Positions 10,127 through 22,412 of a stretch of DNA of 64,000 bases are shown here, one piece after another; the first letter of the stretch is position 1; each line of letters starts with the position of its first letter. The position numbers and the translations under genes were made by a program. The notes under the pieces were generated by a model. It was given only the letters and a program-made list of their open reading frames with translations. It did not search any database and had not been told where the DNA came from. Source of the DNA: Glandiceps talaboti (taxonomy: Eukaryota > Hemichordata > Enteropneusta > Spengelidae); the NCBI RefSeq assembly GCF_964340395.1, contig NC_135556.1, forward strand, positions 14,745,410 to 14,809,409, given 5' to 3'.

Positions 10127-11648
10127 ACATTACATATTCTTCAGTCAAAATCTCACAAAAAGTCTAGAGAGGCTATTTGTGGTTTTGATGCTCAAGATTT
10201 CTCAACCAATGAGATTCAAAGCCACGGAATAGCCTCTAGACTGTCTCACAATAGACAAATGGATGTATTAAATAAAATATCCCAAAGTAATGATTTTATC
10301 AAAAAAGAAATAATCACAGAAATCCCATTGACTTCAGTAAGTCTGCTTTGCATGCTGGGACATTAATCTGAAATATACACATTGATAGATTGAGATTGAG
10401 CAATTAAGCTGAAAATCATACATATTGAGTTACACATCTTACATAATGACAGACATCGGTGTACATTTCGTACACAATGAAAATGTGTAAAACAAGGCCT
10501 TTGGCAGTATTAAATATTAATATTAAATACAGAACTTGAAGGTGTGAAAAGTTTTCGAAATTTGAGTAGGTTAGAAGTGAGAAAATGAAGCTCGGGAATT
10601 GCATTGATGCCACACCCCCACACCCCCTCCCCCTTAATGAACAAAGTTCATATATTGAGTTTGCGTGACATCATGTGATCATCCCCTATGTAACCTTGGT
10701 TTATGACATGAATGCCTAAGACTGTAACACAAACATAGGACTATGAGATTATAACCACTGATATTTCTAACCCATCATGCCATTCCACAAGTCTTTCAAG
10801 TTATTGGAGGGGGATTTGTTTAGATAAAAAGGCAGTTCTTCCTATGGAAAGTCTACTAATTGAGTCACTTATTCATTCAGCCACAGATTTACGATTTGAC
10901 GTGTTTTTTCCAGACAATTTACTGCAAATAATCCAGTAGACTAATGCATCCTTCATTCAGCCGGAAAATACATGTGACCTTAAGTGTTCTATCATTACAT
11001 GTCTTGCAACTCATACATCACTCATACTTTCCTTGGAAGTTCGCCAACCGAAGAAAAATATTGGGAATAATATTTACACATTTCAGAGTACTGAAGCTGA
11101 AACAAGTAAGATACCATATCCATAAATATTTCTCAGACAATAAAAATCATTTAACACCTGAATTTTATTAATAAACATGGAAAGTATTGTCAAAATCATA
11201 AATCACATATCACCAGCCCTATATACCACTCTAATGACAGAAATTTACAATTTTGAGCATGGTATACATTTCCTTACATATACCTGTAGACACACATCGT
11301 TATACAAACTACAGTGACTTGTAATGATATTTTATTTCTTAGGGTAGAGTTCTACAATTTGTTTTTTTAATAAAATACTGTAAACCTAAATATTTTTGCT
11401 ACTAGAAAATTTTGCTGGTTCAAAAAGAAGGCTTTTTAGCTATGGTCACTACTTATTTTTGTGTGTTTGTTTTTCAGCGAAATAAGCAAAAATAAGTCTT
11501 GGGCAAAAATGTCTATGTTTACAGTATGTTGGTTTCTGTTGATCTTTGCAGAAATTGAAACAAATATGACATAAATCTAGTTTCTCTAGTGTTGTTTTAT
11601 ACAGAGACTGTTAGCGTCGTTAGTGCCAAAGGTCGACAAATAAAATAA
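10127..11648 (+). CDS. 3' end of an unrecognised gene (three predicted exons)
   Basis: Predicted exons: 10127-10336, 11086-11104 and 11605-11648. The first follows TTTTTCAG and ends before GTAAGT; it is open for 70 codons in phase 0 and reads SREAICGFDAQDFSTNEIQS and further hydrophilic sequence, KKEIITEIPLTS at its end. The 19-bp second exon (STEAET plus one base) has ACATTTCAG before it and GTAAGA after it. The third, after TTATACAG, gives KTVSVVSAKGRQIK and TAA, and two overlapping AATAAA hexamers cover the stop. Phases agree throughout. I do not recognise the protein. The start must lie upstream, possibly at 6180. It is convergent with the minus-strand zinc-finger gene 600 bp further on. 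The microexon is the weakest part. Confidence 0.42.
11376..11526. mobile_element. Short TIR element with TA ends
   Basis: The left end TACTGTAAACCTAAATATTT is mirrored at the right end (inverse of AAATGTCTATGTTTACAGTA), giving imperfect terminal inverted repeats of about 25 bp in a 151-bp element bounded by TA. This is typical of mariner-like MITEs. It lies in the last predicted intron of the gene above. A related end occurs near 57512. Confidence 0.6.
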
Positions 11649-12255
11649 AGCAGAGTCTTACATTAGCATAAGATTCATTGTTTTAGGGCCTCCGATATCA
11701 CTGTACAGTAATGTTGATATACAGCAATGTGGCACACCCACAGTGGTGAGGCAAACCTTCCAGTCGAATGTAAACAGTTCAGTAATAATATCTCAAGTGT
11801 AAAGTACATACAGGTATCAGAAGTCTCCCTATTGTTGTACAGACACATCCACTAAAGATCACGTACCTCATGCACAATACACTTTTGTGATTACTTCATC
11901 AGAGAAGATTATAATCTTTATGTCCAAAACCGTGGTGGACTGCACAGGTTGTACGAGTGAAGTACTCAACCCAACCCAGCCTTAGACGGTATATGAATTC
12001 AGAATAATATGAGCAAGACTTGAAATATACAAGATGGTACTTATCGTTTTATCGTAAAAATAGTGACTGAATCATAAATTAAAATCGATATTGTGAGCAC
12101 TCACTAGTCTTTAGAACATACTACATTCCCTACACGACCTGGACCCACAAGTGACAAATTCTTGCCAACTTATGAATGTGATTTAGTTTTCACAGCATTG
12201 TATCAGCAAAAGACTTATTTGTACTTTTCATTGTTGTTACTTGCGGGGAAGAATC

Positions 12256-15200
12256 CTAGTCTGAATCTGAATCTGAATCTGATGACACTGAGTCTGATGA
12301 TTCAGGTTCTGTGATTTTTGAAAATTGTTCCTTTGCTGTTCTGGAAGTCTCCCTCTCTGTGGTTTTAGCAACTTTTCCTTCGCTCATATCACTCGTTTTC
12401 TTAGACTTTCTTCTTCTGCGCACTAACCTCTCTTTATTCTTATTTTTCAAGAAACAATTATATGAAGGGTATTTTTCTTTCCTCACTTTTGCAGCTTTGA
12501 GTCGTATTTCTCTGATTTCTCTGTTCTTGGTATGGGCCATTGTGACATGCAATTTCAATAAGTAAGACTGTTTGAAGAGTTTGTGACATAGTTCACAGCT
12601 GAATAAACCCGGCGACTCATCATGTATTCGAGAATGAAGTTCTAAAGAGCTGGAAGTCACAAAAGCTTTGCCACAGATTGCACATAGGTGGTCATACTCC
12701 CCATTATGGATTTTCATGTGTGCCTTCAGGTTGCGATCCAAAAGGAAACCTCTGTCACAGACCTTACAAGGATAAGGCATCTTCCCACTGTGCATTACCA
12801 TGTGTTTTTCAAAACTTGCCAAATTGCAATATGCTTTCCCGCAAATATGACATTGGTGTTTCCTCACTTCAGTTATTTTTGGCCTACTGCTACCAGTATT
12901 TCCTGACTTATTACGGTGTTCCTTGAGGTGCTTTCTAAGAAATGTCATATTCTCACAAATTTTGTCGCAGTCATTACACTTGTATGACTTCCCGTAAGAT
13001 TGTTGATTTCTTGTTGGTGCGTTACGAAATTCCTTTCCAAATTCATGATTCTGCATACCTTTGTGACTGTGAACATGGTCAGTGTATCTATGAAAAGAGG
13101 TCAGCACCTTACCACAAATCTGACACACGTATCTATGATCTTTGACCACCATGCCCTTTGTCAATTCAGGGTCTTCTAATGCAATCTTTACTTTCTTATC
13201 TTGCCTCTGTTGGTTACTGTCAGTAGCTTCACATTCAGATTCACTAGTGATATCCAGTGGGTGGAATACCTGCTTATGCACTCTCAGCAATTCACTGTTC
13301 TCATAGACTCCTCCACATTTGTCACACGTATGGTGTCCTATTTCGTCATGGAAATTTCGCTTGTGTAGTGCAAGGGCAAAAAAGTTTATAAAAATTCTAC
13401 CACAAAGGACACATTTATAATCACTCTCCCCTGAGTGTATTTTCAGATGTTCTGTTAAATTACGTTCTAAGAGGAAACCTTTCTGACAGACATCGCAAGT
13501 GAACGGCCAATTTCCGGAATGAGTGGCTTTGTGTACCTCGAGACTACTCTTCAAGCAATATCCCTTGTTACACACTTCACACATAAAGTTTTTGGGTCGC
13601 TCTTCAACTTTGTTAGGTTTACTACCAGCTCCATAGTAAAGCTCTCGATGGTACCTCCTCTCGTGGTTCCTACAATGTGTCGAACTCGGGTATGTCTTTG
13701 TACAGAAAGCGCATTTGTATGGTTTCTCACCAGCATGGACCACTTTGTGTGCAGTAAGCTCAGTGGAACCGTTGAAACAAACTCCACATATGTCACATGT
13801 ATGTTCCCTCGTAAGGTTACTATGAGTATTTAGGTGTACATCTAATTCTTTTTTAACAGGAAACACTTTGTAACAATACATACACCCAAAGATTAACTGA
13901 GATGTGGACTGCTCAGACTTCTCAGGAGTATTGTTTACTTTAACAACTTCCTGTAGCATTTCATTTGTGAGCTTGACAACAACTTCTGGACTAGGACTTG
14001 ACTTCTTTTCAAAAGGAACAAATCCAGACGATGTACAAACCAACACACTTGACTTCCTAGCATCACAGGCTTCATGGTTTGGAGTGCAATTCCTAGCTTC
14101 ATGATGTACAGACAGATCTGAAGTGGTGAAGAAACTCTCACCACACACAGTACACTTAAATAATGTTTTATGGCTGTCCGTGAGATCTACATAATCAGAT
14201 TCGTCTGGGAAAACCATTCCAAGTGTAAACAGTTCTCCTTCATGGTTCTTTATATGTTTGTCATATTTATCCTTAAAATTAAAACATTTCTTACACTTTT
14301 GGCATTCATAAAGTGCGACGACATCATGAACCCTTTTCTTATGTATAAACAGGTCTGCCAAAGAGTTGAACATTTCTGTACACATACTACATACGTGAAT
14401 CTCCTCTGTAGTAACTTCTTTAGTTTTCACGTTCTTGGTTGGTTTCTTTGCCTTTCCTTTTTTTCTTGGAACCTTTCTTTGCTCTTTGTTATCATCATTA
14501 TTATCTGCATCATCACCAACCTCATCATGATGAACACCATCAATATCACCAACATCTGCACTATCACTGACCTTACCAGCACTGACCTCACCATCATCAT
14601 CATCATCATCATCATCATTATTATCATCATCATCATCATTATCATCCCTATCACCGTGGTGATCTTCTGCAGCTATCTTGCCATCCAACACTTGAATTAC
14701 TTGATCTTTATCTTGGTTATTCTGCGAGACCATCTGTACATGTTCACCATCACCACCTCCCTGGATTTTATCACTCTCTGATACATCCATTGTTGTTGCA
14801 ATATCACTGACATCTACATGTATATCACCCTCTGTAGTTGCGATATCACTGACATCTACATGTATATCACCCTCTGTAGTTGCGATATCACTGACATCTA
14901 CATGTTTATCACCCTCTGTAGTTGCGATATCACTGACATCTACATGTTTATCACCCTCTGTAGTTGCGATATCACTGACATCTACATGTATATTACCCTC
15001 TGTAGTTGCGATATCACTGACATCTACATGTTTATCACCCTCTGTAGTTGAGATATCACTGACATCTACATGTTTATCACCCTCTGTAGTTGCGATATCA
15101 CTGACATCTACATGTATATCACCCTCTGTAGTTGCGATATCACTGACATCTACATGTATATCACCCTCTGTATAAAAACTGCTCTTTTGATAGACAGATA

Positions 15201-15285
15201 CCAAATCTGCTGTACAAAAGTATTCACTGATATTTTCTGGATCACACACTTTCACAAAGACACTGCATCCAGTCATTGTTGACAT
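12256..15285 (-). CDS. C2H2 zinc-finger protein, 16 fingers, with N-terminal 14-residue repeats
   Basis: A 1009-residue, probably nuclear DNA-binding protein in one exon. Order: short unique N-terminus (1-38); nine tandem 14-residue repeats of TEGDIHVDVSDIAT type (39-164); an Asp-rich acidic tract (about 210-265); a basic KKGKAKKPTKNVK stretch (about 275-290, a likely nuclear localisation signal); then 16 C2H2-type fingers from about residue 296 to 918. The third finger is atypical, ending Cys in place of the second His (C2HC). Only a few inter-finger linkers are TGEKP-like (AGEKPYKC), so many fingers may not bind DNA in register. The C-terminus is basic (RRRRKSKK) then acidic Ser-Asp. An in-frame TAG lies four codons upstream of the ATG, and a possible splice acceptor (TTATTGCTAG) overlaps it, so a 5' non-coding exon is likely. 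No KRAB, BTB or ZAD domain is seen. The DNA target is unknown. Confidence 0.92.
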   Translation of the reverse strand: MSTMTGCSVFVKVCDPENISEYFCTADLVSVYQKSSFYTEGDIHVDVSDIATTEGDIHVDVSDIATTEGDKHVDVSDISTTEGDKHVDVSDIATTEGNIHVDVSDIATTEGDKHVDVSDIATTEGDKHVDVSDIATTEGDIHVDVSDIATTEGDIHVDVSDIATTMDVSESDKIQGGGDGEHVQMVSQNNQDKDQVIQVLDGKIAAEDHHGDRDDNDDDDDNNDDDDDDDDGEVSAGKVSDSADVGDIDGVHHDEVGDDADNNDDNKEQRKVPRKKGKAKKPTKNVKTKEVTTEEIHVCSMCTEMFNSLADLFIHKKRVHDVVALYECQKCKKCFNFKDKYDKHIKNHEGELFTLGMVFPDESDYVDLTDSHKTLFKCTVCGESFFTTSDLSVHHEARNCTPNHEACDARKSSVLVCTSSGFVPFEKKSSPSPEVVVKLTNEMLQEVVKVNNTPEKSEQSTSQLIFGCMYCYKVFPVKKELDVHLNTHSNLTREHTCDICGVCFNGSTELTAHKVVHAGEKPYKCAFCTKTYPSSTHCRNHERRYHRELYYGAGSKPNKVEERPKNFMCEVCNKGYCLKSSLEVHKATHSGNWPFTCDVCQKGFLLERNLTEHLKIHSGESDYKCVLCGRIFINFFALALHKRNFHDEIGHHTCDKCGGVYENSELLRVHKQVFHPLDITSESECEATDSNQQRQDKKVKIALEDPELTKGMVVKDHRYVCQICGKVLTSFHRYTDHVHSHKGMQNHEFGKEFRNAPTRNQQSYGKSYKCNDCDKICENMTFLRKHLKEHRNKSGNTGSSRPKITEVRKHQCHICGKAYCNLASFEKHMVMHSGKMPYPCKVCDRGFLLDRNLKAHMKIHNGEYDHLCAICGKAFVTSSSLELHSRIHDESPGLFSCELCHKLFKQSYLLKLHVTMAHTKNREIREIRLKAAKVRKEKYPSYNCFLKNKNKERLVRRRRKSKKTSDMSEGKVAKTTERETSRTAKEQFSKITEPESSDSVSSDSDSDSD
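14794..15171 (-). repeat. Coding minisatellite, 9 x 42 bp
   Basis: Nine tandem 42-bp units encode the 14-residue repeats of the zinc-finger protein. Units differ mainly by Ile/Lys at position 5 (GATATACAT versus GATAAACAT types) and one Ser for Ala. The near-identity points to recent unequal exchange. The antisense frame MYITLCSCDITDIY is a shadow. Confidence 0.95.
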
Positions 15286-15297
15286 CTGGTGTGCCTA

Positions 15298-16158
<861 letters not shown>

Positions 16159-16649
16159 TACAGGAGTGGTTCACATACCTTTGTGTAGAGTAGATGTTTG
16201 ATCTCATTTTTAATTTTGGTTCTTTGTGCTATATCCACAATAAGGTTCATCTTGAATTTAACAGAAATTCAGTTACTGAATTTTACCAAGAGACCTGTAG
16301 GGAACAAGAAATATGTTAGCCTATATATGAACAAAAATATGGTATGTAAATGTTTTAGTTGTCATAATGTTTATCCATGTATAAATTAACTTGTGACAGC
16401 AAATTTAATTTGTTCTGATCTAGCCAGTCGGAGAGAGCACTATTATGCACTCTATGGACAACAAGTTTGGAAGGATGGAAAAAATCAGTCATTGTCACCT
16501 TGAATCACTGTATTTGGGTCAATATATACTGGTATATGATTAGGAGTATTTCAATCTGATATTAACTTGTAACAGAAGTTGAATCACTGGTTTTACTTCA
16601 GGCAGTCTGATTAGCCCCCATTTCTCAGACATGCAATATCCGATTTCTT

Positions 16650-17330
16650 TCATACCTGACACAAAGGTGACATATTATGTGGGACATAGGCATGTCCATT
16701 TGTTTTATGATGTATGCAAATTTGACCGAATGGCAGCCATATTTGTAGTTAAAAATTAATATTTACTAAATTACTGCATAACTCAAAAACTGAAATACGA
16801 AGACATTCTATTTGAGTGTCTACCCCAATATTATCAGATGCGAGCTATCTTTCGAGACCTTGACCTTTTACCTTGACATTCGGGGTCAATTATCAAAATC
16901 AAGCCAATTCCTGCCTATCATGGATGCATTGTAGTGTTGACATATTGCCAATTTGTTTACAAGTAACGGTATACACAACCACTATTTTTTTATGCTCATT
17001 TAATTTTTACTGAATGGCAGCCATATTTGTAGAAACAACCACTAACAACCACGATATCTAATTATGCATAACTAAACAACTTCAATCATAGACACTATTC
17101 ATAGACCATCAAAATTAAGCTATTACTTACATATTGCAGACACTGTGTAGCAATTATGTGTGGCTAATGTCTTTTAGATCATGTCTATAGATAATACAGA
17201 ACCAGATAAACATACACATGCATTACTTTTGGTGCTCATATCACTTTTTACTCAATGACAGCCATATTTGTAGTGAATAATCATGATTTAAAAATTAACT
17301 CAAAAAACGTAATACATAGAGACTACAAAT
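16650..17330. repeat. Three diverged copies of a ~240-280 bp module
   Basis: The core GAATGGCAGCCATATTTGTAG recurs near 16731, 17013 and (as AATGACAGCCATATTTGTAG) 17254, each followed at similar distance by ATGCATAACT or AACTCAAAAA and a GACACT or GAGACT motif. The spacing of about 280 and 240 bp indicates an old tandem array. There is no coding potential. Confidence 0.6.
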
Positions 17331-17399
17331 AAAGTGTCTATTTGGGGAGGGGTCCTATGTCTTCTATGAAGACTTATTTTAACTGAATTTTGTCATCCT

Positions 17400-18280
17400 A
17401 CATACCTGTGTTATTATTATTCTATTTCTGTACTGCCAAAAAATAATATATTATTCACTACTTATTTCACTATTTATAGCATTATTGATAATGTATTGCA
17501 TTCTGAATATAAGTGGTCATGAATGCCTGTGGTGTGAACTCAATTGATCAGAAATCATGTCTGACCAATACTAAGGCTTTGTCAGTCACTTGTGAGGTAA
17601 TATTCTATTCAAGAATGGTCACCCACAAAGCATCGAAAAACAAAAAACAAAAAGTTGAAGGTCATTCCTTGGCGATTGCTTAGACTGAACTCTCCAATGA
17701 CTTTGTCATTATTGTGCAGCTCTCTCAAAGAGCGCCCTCAAGATGTCACAAGAACCTTAATTTCTGTGAGTGTCTATACCAACGTTGTAACTCTAGAAAT
17801 TACACGTTCTGATTGTACTCAAGGCTTCATACACAAACTTACACTGACAAGCTATTTATGCGTGGTCATGCTGCCACTAGGCTTTAATACCACACATAGA
17901 CCTGCAAAAAGAAATGGAAGGGTGGCCAATGAAAGCATTGTATGCTGCCTTTTTGAAACTGCAAAATTCAAAGGGGGGTTAAATACCTAAACTTTTAGAA
18001 ACCATTAACATATTATCCATGTCTTCTTTAATGTAGCCATCCTTGGTGACAACTGATTTCCACATATGGGGGGGGGGGGGGGAAATGGGGTTCCGAACAT
18101 GGACAAAAATCAACCAGGTTGTATGGTAGTTGGGTTAGAGATCACCAACTATGTGGCTGTTATGTTTAGGTTGGAACCTTTAAAAATTTGGGTTGGTTAG
18201 TGCATGGAAGTACCGCCCTGTACATACATGGTTTGTGTATGCAAACTATTGGCGATACACTATATAGCCTTATAACTTTA
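17400..18280. other. No gene seen; contains a G homopolymer
   Basis: A 111-codon frame at 17655-17990 lacks homology and flanking splice logic. A run of about 14 G lies at 18069-18082. Confidence 0.4.
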
Positions 18281-18287
18281 TAAGTTA

Positions 18288-18500
18288 TAGGCACGGGCAC
18301 TTGAATCAATCTGTATGGAAAATTTTTACTGTACAATTTTTACAAAAATTCATACAATATTCAAAATTCAAGTGCCCGTTGTTGCAGTACACGTATGAGT
18401 GTTGTAGTTTTTACACATAGGCACTCGAATCAATTTGTATGAGTTTTTTTTAAATGTACAGTAAGAAGTCTCCTTACTGTACATTTAAAAAAAAAAAAAA
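18288..18500. repeat. Two adjacent hairpin-forming inverted repeats
   Basis: CGGGCACTTGAAT near 18296 pairs perfectly with ATTCAAGTGCCCG near 18367. A second palindrome near 18450-18490 pairs AAATGTACAGTAAG with CTTACTGTACATTT around a 7-nt loop, extended by T and A runs. GGCACTTGAATCAATCTGTATG and GGCACTCGAATCAATTTGTATG head both, so the pair probably derives from one transposon family. Confidence 0.6.
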
Positions 18501-18775
18501 ATTAATTCGATTGATATTACACATCATCCAATACCATGGGAACAATAATACATGACGTATTCGTCAAGATTGGTTCAAACTTAAATGAATGGCGACATGT
18601 AAGAGTAATTATATCATACAAACCAGTCAAAACAGCATATCAACTTCAAAAGTTTTATGAAAATCTCGAGTTTTCAGTTCAATCGAGTGGCGTCCTAGAT
18701 TCTAAATACAAGTTCAAAGGTCAAATATGAGTGAGGGCGCTATACTTCCGGAAACTTTGGCATAGCATCGTTTGA

Positions 18776-18789
18776 ATCGCCTTGGAAAC
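18776..18789 (+). promoter_or_regulatory. X-box-like (RFX) site upstream of DNAAF6
   Basis: ATCGCC-TT-GGAAAC matches 11 of 12 defined positions of the RFX X-box RTNRCC-N0-3-RGYAAC. It is 274 bp upstream of the DNAAF6 ATG. RFX factors drive many motile-cilium genes, so the position fits the job of this gene. An ETS-like ACTTCCGG lies 40 bp further up (18744). Confidence 0.45.
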
Positions 18790-19062
18790 AAAATTTTGGC
18801 GTCGTGTATGTAATCCTGTGGAATTTCTACTAGAATGTAACAGTTTTTTTTAGTTTTTTTTGCTTAACCTAGCAGTGTGGACAGCTTACTCAGACCATTC
18901 CAAGGCAAACGGTGTCGATACGAGCCACAGACGTACCATATCTGTCGATCCGTTGTACAAGTTCACCTGCATGTTTTGTTTTGCATTTCCACCATCGGAT
19001 TTTTTATACTATTAGATATTTGACTGTATATATTTGAGTACACTCTCTAAAGAAGACTAAAC

Positions 19063-22000
19063 ATGGTGGACACTAGCGACTTTATGTCAGGTAACACAAT
19101 CGGTAAACTTGTAGACCTGTTGAAACCAGCGGATGACAACTCTGATGGCGATGATGACCAGGTGAGTTAGGTTATCCCATCCGATCACCATTTGTACTGA
19201 GACACCCATGACCAGATTAACGATAATTTATCAGTGTTTCGGTTAGACGCAATAATGTAGTTCTGGTTGTGACCACTTCTTCCTACATCGCAAACACCTT
19301 TTGGATAATCAGACTTCATGTAAATATAGATTGTATGTAACATAATCGTGTTTTTTCTATGTATGTGTTTCACTCCCCAGCCAGTCACAGCAGCTGCAAA
19401 GTTAGGACCAGGAAGCATTGGAGCACCCAAGGCCAAAGAGGTTCAAACAAAACCAAGTAAGTTTAAAAACAACTTTTAAACTTTTGGACAACAGACAACT
19501 TTCCTGTATAGAATTTAAACATGATATGTAGTTTGATATTGTTATCAAGTGTGTAAGTTCTGTGGATTTATTTTGTAAAACATTTTTTTTCCTGCAGCAG
19601 AGAAGAAAAAAGAAAGTAAAGATATATGGGATGAGGATGAAGTTCCTGAAGGATCTGAATTTGAAGACTTAAATGATCCTAGACCACAACCAGAGTGAGT
19701 TCATGTATACATTCTACTCAATCTGATTCAAATCCAATGTTGTATACTCGGCACAATTACTTTTATGTTTATTGACGTTTGTTCTTTTTTGAGCACCCAT
19801 TACCTACATCTGACACAATACCATAGGTTTTCTTGTACTTACTAGTAGCCAATCAGAATCCGTATTACATCATACTCTACACATGTAGATTCAGTTTTTC
19901 CAAAAAAAAACACTAAGGGGCTGAGATGAACTACCCAATTTCATCATAGAACTGCCAACATTACAGCAATTGAAAGGGGGACATTGAAGCAAAATAATTT
20001 GTTGTATCTTACACTTAGAGATTGTAGAATGTAGATGTATGTAGGTGTGTCATGTCGGTAACACCCTTGTCAACTTGCTGAATAAGCTTTAACAAGAATT
20101 ATCACTGGAGTACCTTGGTACAGTTCTTGCACCATCTTTTATCTCAAACTCTCTGACTCAGTGACCAATGTCACAAATTTGTAGTATTGCATTTACTGGT
20201 GATATTTTATCACTATTGGAAGATGACTAACGTGATTCCTAAAATGTCTGTTTTGTTGATCAGGTATGACATTATTTTTAAGCAAGCCATTACAACAGAA
20301 GACATGTTCCTTCAGATGGGTAACAAAAATCCAACCTCCTCATCCTGTGAAGATATTGTAGTAAGTTACAAGTTGTAATCAATTTGACCAACCGACCCAT
20401 AGTTGCCATGACAAAGTAATGAGAAACATTAAAAGAAATAGAGTCACCCTTATATGATGGGTAGGTGTTACCAGGGGTATTCCTAGGACAGCTTAACCCT
20501 AGCAGTGTTCTCCATATAAAACTAAATGTGTCTTCTCATAGACATTTCTAAGCTGCAATAGACCAAATAAAAAAAAATAGTGTTTCGAATACCCTGATTG
20601 ATCCTATTTTAACCCTCGACTCTAAACATTTTTTTTTTTGCATACAAGAAAGTAAAATGTTGACAATTTATTTCTATTTACATTTTGATATTACAATCCT
20701 TTGCCTCATCCTTACTTTTTTAAACAATCGTATTCCAAAGAGAAACCAGGTCTTCTATAACAGTACAGTCTTCATAATGTGATTGTCTTCATTTACTTCT
20801 TTTACACCTCATCAAACTCACAAGAGTTTTGTGACTGATGAGTATTTTATCTTTGGGTCAGTTTGGGTAACTTTTCAAAATTTAAAGTAAAATAAAATAA
20901 AATTTCGACCTATCTACCCTATTTTCTGAAGTCATGTTATCAGAAACTATTTTTTTTTTTTTTATATTTCTGAAATGATAAATTCAGTGTTGGAAGTTTC
21001 TGTATTCAGGACAGTTTCTTAAATTCCACTACATGTGATTTCCATTATCACTGACTTTTGAATGTAAACTTACAAACTTTATTTTGTCCTATATTCATTG
21101 TGCAGATTAAAATCCAACTTCCTGGTACAAAGAAAGGTGATGTAGATCTCAATGTGACTGACAAATTCCTAGACTGCAGATCAGCCAAATTGTGAGTAAC
21201 AAGGTCAAATATGTTTCAGGAGAACTAAAAGAGAAATGGAAAAACTGTTTCAAATATCTTCTGGATCAACTTATCATAGTTTCTCTAGTATTAAATGTGA
21301 TTATCCCTGCAATCTAGATTTATATAATGATAATAATGATAATAATGATAATTAGTTTATTTGTCATTCGTCATGAAATTTCCTTTGCTTGACAGGAATA
21401 AAGGTTACAACATACAGATAAATACAATAAAATATATTTACATTCAGCAGCAATTACACATGGTTAATGATTTGAATATGTCGGTACCAAAAGTCTGAAA
21501 ATGTCATCGTTAGATTTTTCATGTCCTGCACTCCAGTGTAACAAAAGACAACATGTTTTATCGTGGGTCAATGTGATAAAAACTCATAGATTTCTTCTGA
21601 GTCATATGTGACCACATAATAAAGACTATGGGGGACACCAATTTTTCCTGTGTCAAAAATTTTTTTTGTACATCTTGACATCTTGTACAGTTTAACCATG
21701 GTTGCCATGGTTGCATGATATTAATCCGATTGTAGTAATGAAGTTGATAAATAACTAATAAACATAAATTTAAAACATTATTCCACACAATGAATTATGA
21801 AACTCATATTTCAAATGTAAATATAATCCTGAAATATTTTCATCTACAGTGTACTTTTGAGCACTTGTGAAAAACTGCACAGGAATACAGTTATTTTTTT
21901 TTATGTTATTCAGATTATGATTCCTGTTTGTGATAGCATTCATTTCTTTGTACTTTCAGTAAACTAGGACTCCATTTACCACACCCAGTGGATAGCAAGA

Positions 22001-22086
22001 ATGGATCAGCTAAATGGGACGGTGACAAAGAAATGTTAATTGTGACACTGAGGATGAAAAGAGAACTGGACTTTCTCAATCAATAG
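19063..22086 (+). CDS. DNAAF6: Dynein axonemal assembly factor 6 (PIH1D3/Twister)
   Basis: Cytoplasmic co-chaperone-type factor that helps HSP90/R2TP-like complexes preassemble axonemal dynein arms. Six exons by eye: 19063-19161, 19381-19456, 19598-19694, 20264-20360, 21106-21191, 21960-22086, total 193 residues (human 214). All have GT-AG borders and consistent phase. Family hallmarks appear in order: acidic N-terminus MVDTSDFMSGNTIGKLVDLL; GPGSIGAPK (human GPGNIGPPQ); DIWDEDEVPEGSEFEDL (human DIWNSEEIPEGAEYDDM); YDIIFKQAITTEDMFL; the CS/p23-like core IKIQLPGTKKGDVDLNVT; and the terminal MLIVTLRMKRELDFLNQ (human LEITMTMKRELDIANFF). Exon 3 starts at a CAGCAG tandem acceptor, so isoforms with or without one residue are possible. 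Poly(A) signals AATAAA at 22114 and 22257. Introns 4 and 5 carry A/T-rich repeat remnants. Confidence 0.93.
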
Positions 22087-22256
22087 AGTTCAAAGGTCGT
22101 TCATTGGATTTTTAATAAATGTTTCACCCCAAGAACTATGCTTTTATATATATATATATATATATACATATGTACTTTGTTGTTGAGCTGTATAGTTTGA
22201 GTCAGACTATTTTTCCAAGAATGATTATTGTAAGTTTGACAGATTTTTTTTCGATA

Positions 22257-22262
22257 AATAAA
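22257..22262 (+). terminator. Poly(A) signal of DNAAF6
   Basis: AATAAA 170 bp after the stop codon; another AATAAA at 22114-22119 is only 28 bp after it. Either could be used. Confidence 0.5.
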
Positions 22263-22350
22263 ATATGAATACATCTATCAGAATATCATTTCACTTCTTA
22301 TCATAGTGACATACGTATTCAATTTGATGCATATGTCATTGATTGAGTGT

Positions 22351-22412
22351 GTCTGTGTATGGAAGTATCACCCAAGGGGATGGGTGGGTGATACTTCCAT
22401 GGTCTGTGTATG
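22351..22412. repeat. Tiny perfect hairpin flanked by 11-bp direct repeats
   Basis: ATGGAAGTATCACCCA (22359-22374) is the exact inverse complement of 22385-22400, with a 10-nt loop. The structure is bracketed by GTCTGTGTATG at 22351 and 22402, which looks like a target duplication around a ~40-bp fold-back insertion. Confidence 0.6.

Noticed and set aside
14818-15282. Plus-strand frames MYITLCSCDITDIY repeated
   Set aside because: Antisense shadow of the coding minisatellite in the zinc-finger gene.
17655-17990. 111-codon plus-strand frame
   Set aside because: No recognisable motifs or flanking splice signals; composition like the surrounding non-coding DNA.
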